Notes: generated from the letters alone by a model not told the origin. A stretch of DNA of 5,138 bases from an uncultured Flavobacteriales bacterium (GCA_946886085.1 CAMPHX010000133.1:1-5138); one strand, 5' to 3'; counted from the first letter of the stretch, positions 1 through 5,138 are shown. A program made the numbers and translations.

Positions 1-1
1 T

Positions 2-82
2 GAAAAACTTTATAAAGAAAGAATTAACGAGTTGAAGGAAGCAATAGTTTTTCTTCGTTCTCAGATAACAAAGAAAAATTAA
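2..82 (+). CDS. 3' end of an unidentified gene (26 codons, truncated by the window edge)
   Basis: An open frame enters from the left edge and ends at TAA (80-82). The visible C-terminus (EKLYKERINELKEAIVFLRS, then QITKKN) is rich in Lys, Glu and Leu. It reads as an amphipathic helix or short coiled coil with a basic end. A proper terminator hairpin begins 5 nt after the stop, which supports this frame as a real gene end. Many Bacteroidota regulators and small cytoplasmic proteins end in such a helix, but 26 residues are too few to assign a family, and no function is proposed. Confidence 0.55.
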   Translation, partial: EKLYKERINELKEAIVFLRSQITKKN

Positions 83-86
83 GCAC

Positions 87-119
87 AAAAAAAGCAGCTA
101 AAATTTAGCTGCTTTTTTT
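87..119. terminator. Bidirectional intrinsic terminator between convergent genes
   Basis: GCAGCTAA (94-101) pairs with TTAGCTGC (105-112) around a 3-nt loop. The stem is flanked by an A-tract (87-93) on the left and a T-tract (113-120) on the right. Read on either strand, this gives a hairpin followed by a U-run. It lies between the plus-strand stop at 82 and the minus-strand FKBP stop at 132, so it can end transcription from both sides. Confidence 0.92.
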
Positions 120-131
120 TACGTTTTGAAA

Positions 132-608
132 TTAGTGAGCGTGTCCGTGATCAAGCTCTTCAGCTGTAGCAGCTCTCGTTTCAATTACTTTACCTGTAAA
201 ATGTAAATCTTGGTCTGCCAATGGATGATTAACATCAACTGTAATAGTGGCATCATTAATAGATACTACTTTTGCAGGAACTACATTTCCGTTTTGATCT
301 TGTAGTGGTAAAACATTATCTACAACTACTTCAGGAACTAATTCTCCGTCTTTTTTAAAGATATCTTGAGGTAATTCAATAATAGCTTCATCAGTTCTTG
401 AGCCATAAGCTTTTTCAGATTTTATTCCGAAAGAAAACTCATCGCCTTCATTAAGATTTACTATATTGTTTTCAAAATCAGGAATCATTTGACCTACACC
501 TGATAAAAATTTTAAAGGTTCTTTACCTTCTGTCGATTCGATTAACTCGCCTTCAGCAGTACCTTTATATAAGTTATAAGAAACTGCAATTACTTTGTTT
601 GTACTCAT
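132..608 (-). CDS. slyD: SlyD-like FKBP-type peptidyl-prolyl cis-trans isomerase
   Basis: A cytoplasmic FKBP-fold protein expected to catalyse cis-trans isomerisation of X-Pro bonds and to act as a folding chaperone. The 158 residues follow the SlyD plan. FKBP strands lie at about 1-70, including the FLSGVGQMIPDFE segment (34-46) and the AYG motif (67-69). An inserted chaperone (IF) domain spans about 72-125. The FKBP fold then closes with NHPLA (127-131), L-x-F and the near-invariant R-x-A-T-x-E-E-L-x-H-G-H ending (145-156). There is no signal peptide. The His-rich, metal-binding tail of proteobacterial SlyD is reduced here to HGHAH, so nickel handling is doubtful. Residue 44 is Asp where most relatives have Gly (IPGLE), and residue 132 is Asp where LAG is usual. 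The start is ATG at 606-608 behind an A-rich leader with no Shine-Dalgarno. The gene is monocistronic, with its own promoter and terminator. The family call is firm; the symbol is by similarity. Confidence 0.93.
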   Translation of the reverse strand: MSTNKVIAVSYNLYKGTAEGELIESTEGKEPLKFLSGVGQMIPDFENNIVNLNEGDEFSFGIKSEKAYGSRTDEAIIELPQDIFKKDGELVPEVVVDNVLPLQDQNGNVVPAKVVSINDATITVDVNHPLADQDLHFTGKVIETRAATAEELDHGHAH

Positions 609-632
609 TAAATTTTAATTTTTTGATTTATA

Positions 633-664
633 CAAAGTTACTCCTAATAATTTGGGTGACCAAA
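633..664 (-). promoter_or_regulatory. Bacteroidota-type promoter of the FKBP gene
   Basis: On the minus strand TTTG (664-661) is followed after 20 nt by TAACTTTG (640-633). This matches the Bacteroidota sigma-ABfr consensus of a -33 TTTG and a -7 TAnnTTTG. Transcription would begin near 626, leaving a leader of about 18 nt before the ATG. The -33 box lies in an inverted repeat, TTTGG-N4-CCAAA (651-664), which could bind a regulator or be chance. Confidence 0.75.
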
Positions 665-712
665 TTTTAGATGGGAAACCCACTTTTTAAGGAATTAAAT
701 TCTTATTTATCC

Positions 713-1222
713 TCAATTTTCAGTTGGATGATTTAATTCATAATACCTCATTGTTTTTCCGCTGCGTAGGTTATTTTTTTTAAAAATAAATCCACAACTT
801 TCAAATAGGCGAATGCTAGAGGTATTACTTTCTAAAATTTCTGAAAAAATGGTTGAAATAGCCAGTTTGTTGAAGCAAAAGCTACTCAATAAACACAATG
901 CTTCTTTTGCATAACCTTTATTTCTGTGTTGCTTTTCGCCAATGAGTATGCCTACGCCAATTTTTTTCTCTTCGGCATTAAAATCAAATAAATCTATGCA
1001 GCCAATAGTATTTTCTTCAGTTTCTAAACAAATCATGAATCGGGTTTGTCCATGCGTTTCTATTTGCTGTTTGGAAGCTACAAAAAAAGCAATTTCTTCT
1101 CTGGTAAACATGGTTTCCGTGCTGCTTACTTCCCAGTTTTCTGTATCATTTTCCCATTCCAACAGTTTTTCTACATCTATTGGAAGTACAGCACGTAGAA
1201 ATATTTTTTTACCAACTAACAT
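713..1222 (-). CDS. GNAT-family N-acetyltransferase (SpeG/RimJ/RimL type)
   Basis: A cytoplasmic enzyme expected to transfer the acetyl group of acetyl-CoA to an amine. The 169 residues form one Acetyltransf_3-type GNAT domain. It opens with IFLRA (7-11) and W-E-N-D-T (23-27) followed by W-E-V-S (30-33), a signature seen in Bacteroidota proteins annotated as diamine N-acetyltransferases. IGCIDLFDF (73-81) forms the central strands. The CoA-binding motif A follows GVGILIG (89-95), with R100-N-K-G103-Y-A105 as the pyrophosphate loop. The closing block is ESNTSSIRLFESCGF (131-145), the usual N-x-x-S-x-x-L-F-E-x-x-G-F. Length is normal for the family. Its ATG overlaps the end of the upstream gene by 7 nt (ATGTTAG), so it is probably translationally coupled as last gene of the receptor operon. 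The substrate could be a polyamine, a ribosomal protein N-terminus or another amine, and sequence alone does not decide. Confidence 0.9.
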   Translation of the reverse strand: MLVGKKIFLRAVLPIDVEKLLEWENDTENWEVSSTETMFTREEIAFFVASKQQIETHGQTRFMICLETEENTIGCIDLFDFNAEEKKIGVGILIGEKQHRNKGYAKEALCLLSSFCFNKLAISTIFSEILESNTSSIRLFESCGFIFKKNNLRSGKTMRYYELNHPTEN

Positions 1223-1770
1223 ATCCCATTTACTCTGTTTAACGCTTTTATAGACTGTTGTATATCGTTTTGATTATAGGTTTGCAAATAAAAGGTATTT
1301 TCTTGAAGATTTCTTTCCAAATTTAAATGAAAAACGTGTTGAACAATATTTTTTTGATGGAGTAACGGAATTAAATCAAAAATATAATTTACGCTTTCCA
1401 TTTGTATATCAAAAAGCTGACGGAAAGCTGTTTTAATAGGAGAGAGGCAGCTGTTTTCTTGAGAAACATTATTGAATTTTTTCATGGCTTCCAATAAGGT
1501 AGTTTCAATTTCAGTTGCTGAAAAATTGGGTTTGTTTAGCTCTAAAAATAAGGTTTTGGTATATTTTTTCTTTACCGTAGAAATAAAAGCAACAGCATCG
1601 GTTCCCAAGTTGGGACCAACCAAAGTAATATCATACACTTTACCATTAAATATAAGTCCGATATGCGGAGGAATTCGGGTAGCACGAAACAAAAACAGAA
1701 AAAATTTATCATCAATTCCTCTTTCGGGCAATGTTTCATTTACAATTATTGGGAAGAAATTGTCGCTCAT
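1216..1770 (-). CDS. Conserved-looking hypothetical protein; possible permuted papain-like (NlpC/P60-related) fold
   Basis: I do not recognise this 184-residue protein with confidence. It has no signal peptide or membrane segment and is probably cytoplasmic. An N-terminal segment P-P-H36-I-G-L-I-F-N-G-K-V-Y-D (34-47) resembles the His-bearing strand pair of circularly permuted NlpC/P60-like hydrolases (LRAT and PPPDE groups: H-x-G-I, then a short turn, then Y). About 70 residues later F99-N-N and E-N-S-C108-L-S-P-I (105-112) could be the helix start carrying the Cys. The order His then Cys is the permuted order. This is pattern inference only; many folds contain such short motifs. The gene starts 5 nt after the receptor stop (TAA-TTTTT-ATG) and overlaps the GNAT start by 7 nt, so it is clearly an operon member. 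The tight spacing and absence of a separate promoter argue that it is a real gene. A physical link to the receptor is not shown. Confidence 0.8.
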   Translation of the reverse strand: MSDNFFPIIVNETLPERGIDDKFFLFLFRATRIPPHIGLIFNGKVYDITLVGPNLGTDAVAFISTVKKKYTKTLFLELNKPNFSATEIETTLLEAMKKFNNVSQENSCLSPIKTAFRQLFDIQMESVNYIFDLIPLLHQKNIVQHVFHLNLERNLQENTFYLQTYNQNDIQQSIKALNRVNGIC

Positions 1771-1775
1771 AAAAA

Positions 1776-4313
1776 TTAAAAATCGAAATGAATTTTAAGG
1801 TTTAACTGACGAGAAGTTAAGAAATTAGGTACAGCATAATTTCTTCCGCTAACATCTTCTATCCAAACATAAGAAATTACATTGTTGATTTGCAATAAAT
1901 TAAATACCTCTAAACTTACCCAAATGTTCTTAAAGGTGTTGATAGGATTTTTGCCTTTCAGTTGTTTTTCAGCAGATTTAGCATGGTAAGAAAAACCTAA
2001 ATCGACTCTTCGGTAAGGAGGAATACGTAAGGTAGCTTCATGTCTGTTTCTAGATTGTGGTGGTCCGAAAGGTAATCCTGTAGCGTAATGCAAAGAAATA
2101 TTCATTTTAAAACTAGGCAGTTTGGGGATATAATCTTGAAAAAATAAGCTAAAGCTAAAACGCTGGTCAGTAGGACGAGGAATATAGCCAGGTTCAACTC
2201 TTTTGCTTTCTACGGGAATATCATTTTCGGTATAACCATAAACAATTTCTTCGCCATCACTATTGATATCCACAAAATAAAAGTCATCTATCAAATCTTC
2301 GGCAGTTTTCATAAAAGACATGCTAAACCAAGATTCTACACCTTTAACAAATTCACCATTTATTTTAAAATCCACACCTGTAGCATAAGCATTGGCATTG
2401 TTGGTAGCAAAATAGCGAATCCTAACATTATCTATCTGATAAGGAATAATGTTTTTCATGTGTTTGTAATACACTTCGGTAGTTAATTTAAAAGGTCTTT
2501 CCCACGCTTTAAAGTTGTAGTCGGAAGCTAACACTGCTTGGTAGGAAGCTTGAGATTTTATATCAGGATTAACAATTCCATCTAAATCTCTCATTTCTCT
2601 GTAAAAAGGCGGCTGGTAATAAACCCCTCCCGAAAGTCTGAAAAGAAAATCTTTTTCCCAATTTGGTTTTATGGAAAACCCTGCTCTTGGGCTAAATAAA
2701 AACTCTTCATTAAAATCCCAATAAGCTACTCTACCGCCAAGCGTAAACGTATAGCTAACAGTATCTCTTTGCCATTGCCATGAGCGTTGTAAATAAGCGT
2801 TGTATCTATTGCTGTTTAGCGAAATATCTGTTTTTAATACTTCTCTAAGCTCCAACAATTGTTCGCCCTGTGCAGCAGGATTAGTATAACCTATAGAATC
2901 TTGCTGACGAGGAGTAAAATATCCCGCAGAATCAACAAAAGCCCACTCGCTTAGTTTGTCGGTAATCATTTCTCGTTGGTATTTAACTCCCCAAAAAGTA
3001 GTGTGGCGTTGCTTTACAATTTTTCCTTTGTGTTCTAAGTTCAGCACTGCTGCATCAAGTCTGTTTCTGGCATGGTCGAAAAAAGTACCAACACCTCTGT
3101 CGAATTTTACTTCGCCAAAATTGTCGCTGCCCAAATCTCTTTCTAGCTCACTAATTCTGTAAGCACCTTCAATATCAAAAGATTCATCTTCTAAAGAACT
3201 AAAGGCAGAGGTAATAAATTTTAATTCAATGTTTTCTTTTGGTCTAAACGTGTTAGAAATTGCTCCAAAATAAGTCTGAAATTGGTCTATTTCCTGACCA
3301 TCAAAAAATACGGAAAGTTGCAAGGCTTCGTTTATCGTTCCAAACTCTGTTTGTCTGTTTTCGGGAATAAAATTATACCTATTTATGGCTACATTTCCTA
3401 AAAAACCAATTTCCCACTTTTCAGAAATATCGTAAGTTAAATAGGTTTGTATATCCATAAAAATAGGACGATATTCTCCATCTGTATCTAAGCTTTGTAA
3501 CACGTATTGATTACTTCTAAATCGGGCACCAGTAATGTGGGTAAATCGGTGGTTTTTGCTAGCCCCTTCAAAATGCAGTTCAGCACCTTGCAGACTAAGT
3601 GTTCCCGAGCCAGCAAATTCATCAGGTTCTTTATAATGCACATCAAGCACTGAAGACATTTTATCACCATATTTGGCTTCAAAACCTCCGGCAGAAAACG
3701 ATACATTGTCCACCATGTTGGAGTTGATAAAACTCAATCCTTCTTGTCGTCCCGAGCGGATTAAAAAAGGACGATAGATTTCAATATCATTTACATAGAC
3801 TAAGTTTTCGTCAAAATTACCACCTCTAACCGAGTATTGAGAACTCAATTCATTGTTGGAGTTAACTCCCGGAAAGGTCTTTAAAATTGCCTCAAAAGAG
3901 CCCGAAGGATTGGTGAGCGAATTGAGTAAATTAGGATCTATTTTTTTCATGGTGGTAGAACGGTTACCTTCTTCACTCACTTCAAAACCATCAATGTTTA
4001 CTACATCAATTTCCATTGTTGGAGAATATTCTTCTACTTGGTTGGGGGCAAGGTTAAACGATTTTCTTATGGTTTTAAAGCCAACATAGGTAATGCCTAT
4101 CGTTACATTGGTATCAGCTGGAATGGTTAGAGAAAAACTTCCGTCAGGAGATGATTTAACACCTTTGCTGCTCCCGATTATTGATATAGAAGCATTTTCA
4201 AGCGGTTCGTTCTTAGCATTTTTTAGCTTACCCGAAACGGTTGCAGTTTGCGAAACTCCAACAGCAGGAATTGCCAACAATAAAAATATATATATAAGAT
4301 GTTTAAAACTCAA
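1776..4313 (-). CDS. TonB-dependent outer-membrane receptor with CarboxypepD_reg-like domain
   Basis: An outer-membrane active transporter that would bind a ligand outside the cell and import it using TonB-ExbB-ExbD energy. The 845 residues contain a signal peptide (1 to about 21, with hydrophobic core LIYIFLLLAIPAVGV and probable cut before Gln22). Then comes a CarboxypepD_reg-like beta-sandwich (about 24-104: VSGKLKNAKNEPLENA, D-G-S-F, Y-V-G-F), a plug domain (about 120-235, including YSVRGGNFDENLVYVND at 160-176) and a C-terminal 22-strand-type barrel. The last residues (KIHFDF) end in Phe, as expected for BAM-dependent barrel insertion. The SusC signature and a neighbouring SusD are absent, so this is not a classic glycan uptake pair, and the ligand is unknown. 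The start is TTG (4313-4311). No in-frame ATG lies just upstream, the first internal Met (residue 100) would delete the signal peptide and regulatory domain, and AAAGGA sits 5 nt before the TTG. It is first gene of an operon with the 184-residue protein and the GNAT. Confidence 0.95.
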   Translation of the reverse strand: MSFKHLIYIFLLLAIPAVGVSQTATVSGKLKNAKNEPLENASISIIGSSKGVKSSPDGSFSLTIPADTNVTIGITYVGFKTIRKSFNLAPNQVEEYSPTMEIDVVNIDGFEVSEEGNRSTTMKKIDPNLLNSLTNPSGSFEAILKTFPGVNSNNELSSQYSVRGGNFDENLVYVNDIEIYRPFLIRSGRQEGLSFINSNMVDNVSFSAGGFEAKYGDKMSSVLDVHYKEPDEFAGSGTLSLQGAELHFEGASKNHRFTHITGARFRSNQYVLQSLDTDGEYRPIFMDIQTYLTYDISEKWEIGFLGNVAINRYNFIPENRQTEFGTINEALQLSVFFDGQEIDQFQTYFGAISNTFRPKENIELKFITSAFSSLEDESFDIEGAYRISELERDLGSDNFGEVKFDRGVGTFFDHARNRLDAAVLNLEHKGKIVKQRHTTFWGVKYQREMITDKLSEWAFVDSAGYFTPRQQDSIGYTNPAAQGEQLLELREVLKTDISLNSNRYNAYLQRSWQWQRDTVSYTFTLGGRVAYWDFNEEFLFSPRAGFSIKPNWEKDFLFRLSGGVYYQPPFYREMRDLDGIVNPDIKSQASYQAVLASDYNFKAWERPFKLTTEVYYKHMKNIIPYQIDNVRIRYFATNNANAYATGVDFKINGEFVKGVESWFSMSFMKTAEDLIDDFYFVDINSDGEEIVYGYTENDIPVESKRVEPGYIPRPTDQRFSFSLFFQDYIPKLPSFKMNISLHYATGLPFGPPQSRNRHEATLRIPPYRRVDLGFSYHAKSAEKQLKGKNPINTFKNIWVSLEVFNLLQINNVISYVWIEDVSGRNYAVPNFLTSRQLNLKIHFDF

Positions 4314-4318
4314 TTTAT

Positions 4319-4324
4319 TCCTTT
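4319..4324 (-). promoter_or_regulatory. Ribosome binding site AAAGGA that fixes the TTG start of the receptor
   Basis: On the minus strand AAAGGA (4324-4319) lies 5 nt before TTG (4313). Good Shine-Dalgarno sequences are uncommon in Bacteroidota, and the other genes here lack one. Its presence in front of a weak start codon supports TTG as the true start. Confidence 0.6.
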
Positions 4325-4348
4325 GCTTATGCTTTTTTTTTAAGAAAG

Positions 4349-4377
4349 CAAAACTACATAAAAAACTACAATGCCAA
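4349..4377 (-). promoter_or_regulatory. Promoter of the TonB-receptor operon
   Basis: On the minus strand TTG (4377-4375) is followed after 18 nt by TAGTTTTG (4356-4349), matching the -33 TTG and -7 TAnnTTTG pattern. Transcription would start near 4342, leaving a leader of about 29 nt that contains the AAAGGA site. This promoter would serve the receptor and the two small downstream genes. Confidence 0.65.
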
Positions 4378-4424
4378 TTAACTGTTTATTGGGTTGCTTA
4401 TTGTGCTTGGTAGGATGAAAGTCC

Positions 4425-4460
4425 CGAAAAATGTTTTTTGTAAAAAAAACTAATTTTTCG
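4425..4460. other. Long A/T-rich hairpin upstream of the receptor promoter
   Basis: CGAAAAAT (4425-4432) pairs with ATTTTTCG (4453-4460). Inside it GTTTTTT (4433-4439) pairs with AAAAAAC (4444-4450), giving about 15 bp with a 4-nt loop and a 2-nt bulge. No T-run follows the stem on either strand, so it is not a standard terminator. It sits about 48 bp upstream of the receptor -33 box. Its role is unknown. Confidence 0.55.
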
Positions 4461-4461
4461 A

Positions 4462-4510
4462 AGATGCTCGTAAAAATAAAGAATTGGAAATTCTTGTTTT
4501 TACGGCATTT
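4462..4510. other. Second long hairpin adjacent to the first
   Basis: ATGC-t-CGTAAAAA (4464-4476) pairs with TTTTTACGGCAT (4497-4508), and AAGAATT (4479-4485) pairs with AATTCTT (4489-4495) around a GGA loop. Together they form about 19 bp with small bulges. It abuts the hairpin at 4425-4460. On the minus strand it is followed about 12 nt later by a T8 run (4449-4442), so it might act as a weak terminator for the GIY-YIG transcript arriving from 4728. That use is a guess; the pairing is seen directly. The remaining stretch, 4511-4561, shows nothing I can assign. Confidence 0.55.
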
Positions 4511-4561
4511 GAGGTTTGAAAGGAGTATAACTCAACGGTTCAAAATTTTAAGTTCTAGCAA

Positions 4562-4616
4562 TAAGAAGATTGCTCGACTGCATTTTTCTATTCCTCATAT
4601 TTCGAAATGAAAAATA
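4562..4616 (+). repeat. Direct repeat copy 1 (55 bp), left end of the inverted-repeat element
   Basis: This stretch, beginning TAAGAAGATTGCTCGACTGC and ending GAAATGAAAAATA, is identical base for base over 55 bp to 5084-5138. It contains the self-complementary core ATTTCGAAAT (4599-4608). The match starts abruptly (A before copy 1, T before copy 2) and is limited on the right only by the window edge, so the true repeat is probably longer. The two copies lie 522 bp apart and bracket the GIY-YIG gene. Confidence 0.9.
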
Positions 4617-4721
4617 TTGCTCGAAATGACACAAGAATAGAATTGCTACCCACTATGTCATTTCGAACGAAATTTTACAAGTTGAGGAACGAAACTTAGT
4701 AAAATGAAGCTAGAGAAATCT
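4567..4721. repeat. 155-bp imperfect inverted-repeat element with CGAAATGACA arms
   Basis: Two half-elements of about 65 bp face each other across a 24-bp spacer (4632-4655). Matching blocks, outer to inner, are: AGATTGCTC (4567-4575) against GAGAAATCT (4713-4721), 8 of 9; CATTTTTCTA (4581-4590) against TAGTAAAATG (4697-4706), 9 of 10; TTCCTCA (4591-4597) against TGAGGAA (4683-4689), perfect; TCGAAATGACA (4621-4631) against TGTCATTTCGA (4656-4666), perfect 11 of 11. The overall look, AGATT..CTCG ending in CGAAATGACA, is that of dispersed intergenic repeats I recall as common in Flavobacteriia genomes. The element ends 6 bp from the GIY-YIG stop codon. It has no coding capacity. It could be a REP/BIME-like or MITE-like unit. 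Confidence 0.8.
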
Positions 4722-4727
4722 ATTTGG

Positions 4728-5030
4728 TTAAGACCTGAAAATTTCATCATTAAGAAAAATCCAATTAGGATTTACTGTTTCTATCAATTGTTCTTTCTTT
4801 TTTCTGCTCCATTTTTTTAATTGTTTTTCTCTTTCAATAGCATGTTCAATTTGTTGAAAACGTTCGTAATAAATTAAGTTGTAACAATAGTATTTACCTG
4901 CAAAAGACTTTAATGTTCCTTTGTCTTCTTGATGTTCAAACATTCTTTTTTTTAATTCATTTGTAACACCAATATAGAGCACTGTTTTTGCTGGGTTAGT
5001 AGTGATATAAACAAAATAATTGTGCTGCAT
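4728..5030 (-). CDS. Small single-domain GIY-YIG nuclease (UPF0213/YhbQ-like)
   Basis: A 100-residue protein made of one GIY-YIG domain, the fold used by UvrC, homing endonucleases and the YhbQ group to cut a DNA strand through a Tyr and a metal ion. The two signature strands are Y-F-V-Y-I (5-9) and L-Y-I-G-V-T (18-23), giving catalytic Tyr8 and Tyr19. Arg29 follows in L-K-K-R, and His33 fits the usual E-H spacing. The metal-binding Glu is probably Glu66 in A-I-E-R-E-K-Q-L, equivalent to A-E-Y-R-V-K-Q-L of YhbQ. V-N-P-N-W (86-90) closes the domain. All expected active-site residues are present, and length is normal for the group. The tail is very basic (KKWSRKKK, 72-79), fitting DNA contact. 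No extra DNA-binding domain is attached. Its substrate is unknown. The gene stands alone, with a palindromic repeat element 6 bp after its stop and an exact copy of part of that repeat starting 54 bp before its ATG. Confidence 0.92.
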   Translation of the reverse strand: MQHNYFVYITTNPAKTVLYIGVTNELKKRMFEHQEDKGTLKSFAGKYYCYNLIYYERFQQIEHAIEREKQLKKWSRKKKEQLIETVNPNWIFLNDEIFRS

Positions 5031-5058
5031 TTATCAAAAAAAAATAGACATCAAGTAT

Positions 5059-5066
5059 CAAATTTA
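5059..5066 (-). promoter_or_regulatory. Candidate -7 box of the GIY-YIG gene
   Basis: On the minus strand TAAATTTG (5066-5059) matches TAnnTTTG and lies 28 nt before the ATG. Initiation near 5052 would leave a leader of about 22 nt. No TTG is found at the proper distance upstream; the -33 region would fall in or next to the repeat starting at 5084. The promoter is therefore half supported. Confidence 0.4.
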
Positions 5067-5083
5067 CATTAATGCTATTAAAT

Positions 5084-5138
5084 TAAGAAGATTGCTCGAC
5101 TGCATTTTTCTATTCCTCATATTTCGAAATGAAAAATA
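5084..5138 (+). repeat. Direct repeat copy 2 (55 bp, continues beyond the window)
   Basis: Identical over all 55 bases to 4562-4616 and in the same orientation. The window ends inside it, so whether the full 155-bp inverted-repeat element is present here cannot be seen. It is the 5' flank of the GIY-YIG gene. Confidence 0.9.

Noticed and set aside
672..704. Terminator for the receptor-GNAT operon after 713
   Set aside because: TGGG-AAA-CCCA (672-682) and GAATT-A-AATTC (692-702) are short, lack an adjacent T-run on the minus strand, and overlap the FKBP promoter region; too weak to annotate.
942..1253. Plus-strand open frame of 103 codons
   Set aside because: It is antisense to the GNAT gene, which has full family motifs. 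The translation has low complexity and no recognisable domain.
1472..1798. Plus-strand open frame of 108 codons
   Set aside because: It is antisense to the 184-residue operon gene and shows no promoter, leader or family signature.
4093..4413. Plus-strand open frame of 106 codons crossing the receptor start
   Set aside because: It is antisense to the receptor signal peptide and N-terminal domain and has no recognisable features; a reverse-strand shadow.
4521..4545. A tRNA-like stretch, with GTATAACTCAACGGTT resembling a D-arm and GGTTCAAA resembling a T-loop
   Set aside because: No acceptor stem, anticodon arm or full cloverleaf can be paired around it. The two resemblances overlap each other, so it is at most a chance likeness or a very short fragment.
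4562..5138. CRISPR array
   Set aside because: Only two direct copies are seen, 522 bp apart with a gene between them. There are no short regular spacers and no cas gene.
4562..5138. Insertion sequence with a transposase
   Set aside because: The flanking repeats are direct, the enclosed protein is a GIY-YIG nuclease rather than a DDE or HUH transposase, and no target-site duplication can be seen.

Overview
This window is AT-rich and looks like a chromosomal piece of a Bacteroidota genome, probably a member of Flavobacteriia or a relative. The grounds are a TonB-dependent receptor with an N-terminal CarboxypepD_reg-like domain, three TAnnTTTG-type -7 promoter boxes, A/T-rich leaders mostly without Shine-Dalgarno sequences, and the style of the GNAT and GIY-YIG proteins. 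Species cannot be named from the sequence.

Layout. Positions 2-82 hold the last 26 codons of an unidentified plus-strand gene. It converges on a minus-strand SlyD-like FKBP prolyl isomerase (132-608), and the two share one bidirectional terminator hairpin (87-119). The FKBP gene has its own well-formed promoter (633-664). Next comes a tight minus-strand operon read from high to low coordinates: an 845-residue outer-membrane TonB-dependent receptor (4313-1776), an unrecognised 184-residue protein (1770-1216) and a SpeG/RimL-type GNAT acetyltransferase (1222-713). The first junction is 5 nt and the second is a 7-nt overlap. The receptor starts with TTG behind an AAAGGA ribosome site and a TTG-N18-TAGTTTTG promoter.

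Positions 4314-4727 contain no gene but are dense in structure. They hold the receptor promoter, two back-to-back long hairpins (4425-4460 and 4462-4510), and a 155-bp imperfect inverted repeat (4567-4721) with CGAAATGACA-type arms. That repeat ends 6 bp short of the stop codon of a small single-domain GIY-YIG nuclease (5030-4728). A perfect 55-bp direct copy of the repeat's left end reappears at 5084-5138, on the other side of the nuclease gene, and runs off the window.

How the parts may work together. The receptor operon would import an unknown substrate, and no SusD-like partner is present. The two small proteins are cytoplasmic, and their link to the receptor is shown only by gene order. 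The most unusual signal is the GIY-YIG gene bracketed by copies of a palindromic repeat. This layout recalls REP elements with their RAYT transposases, but with a different nuclease fold. That is an inference, not a demonstrated system.
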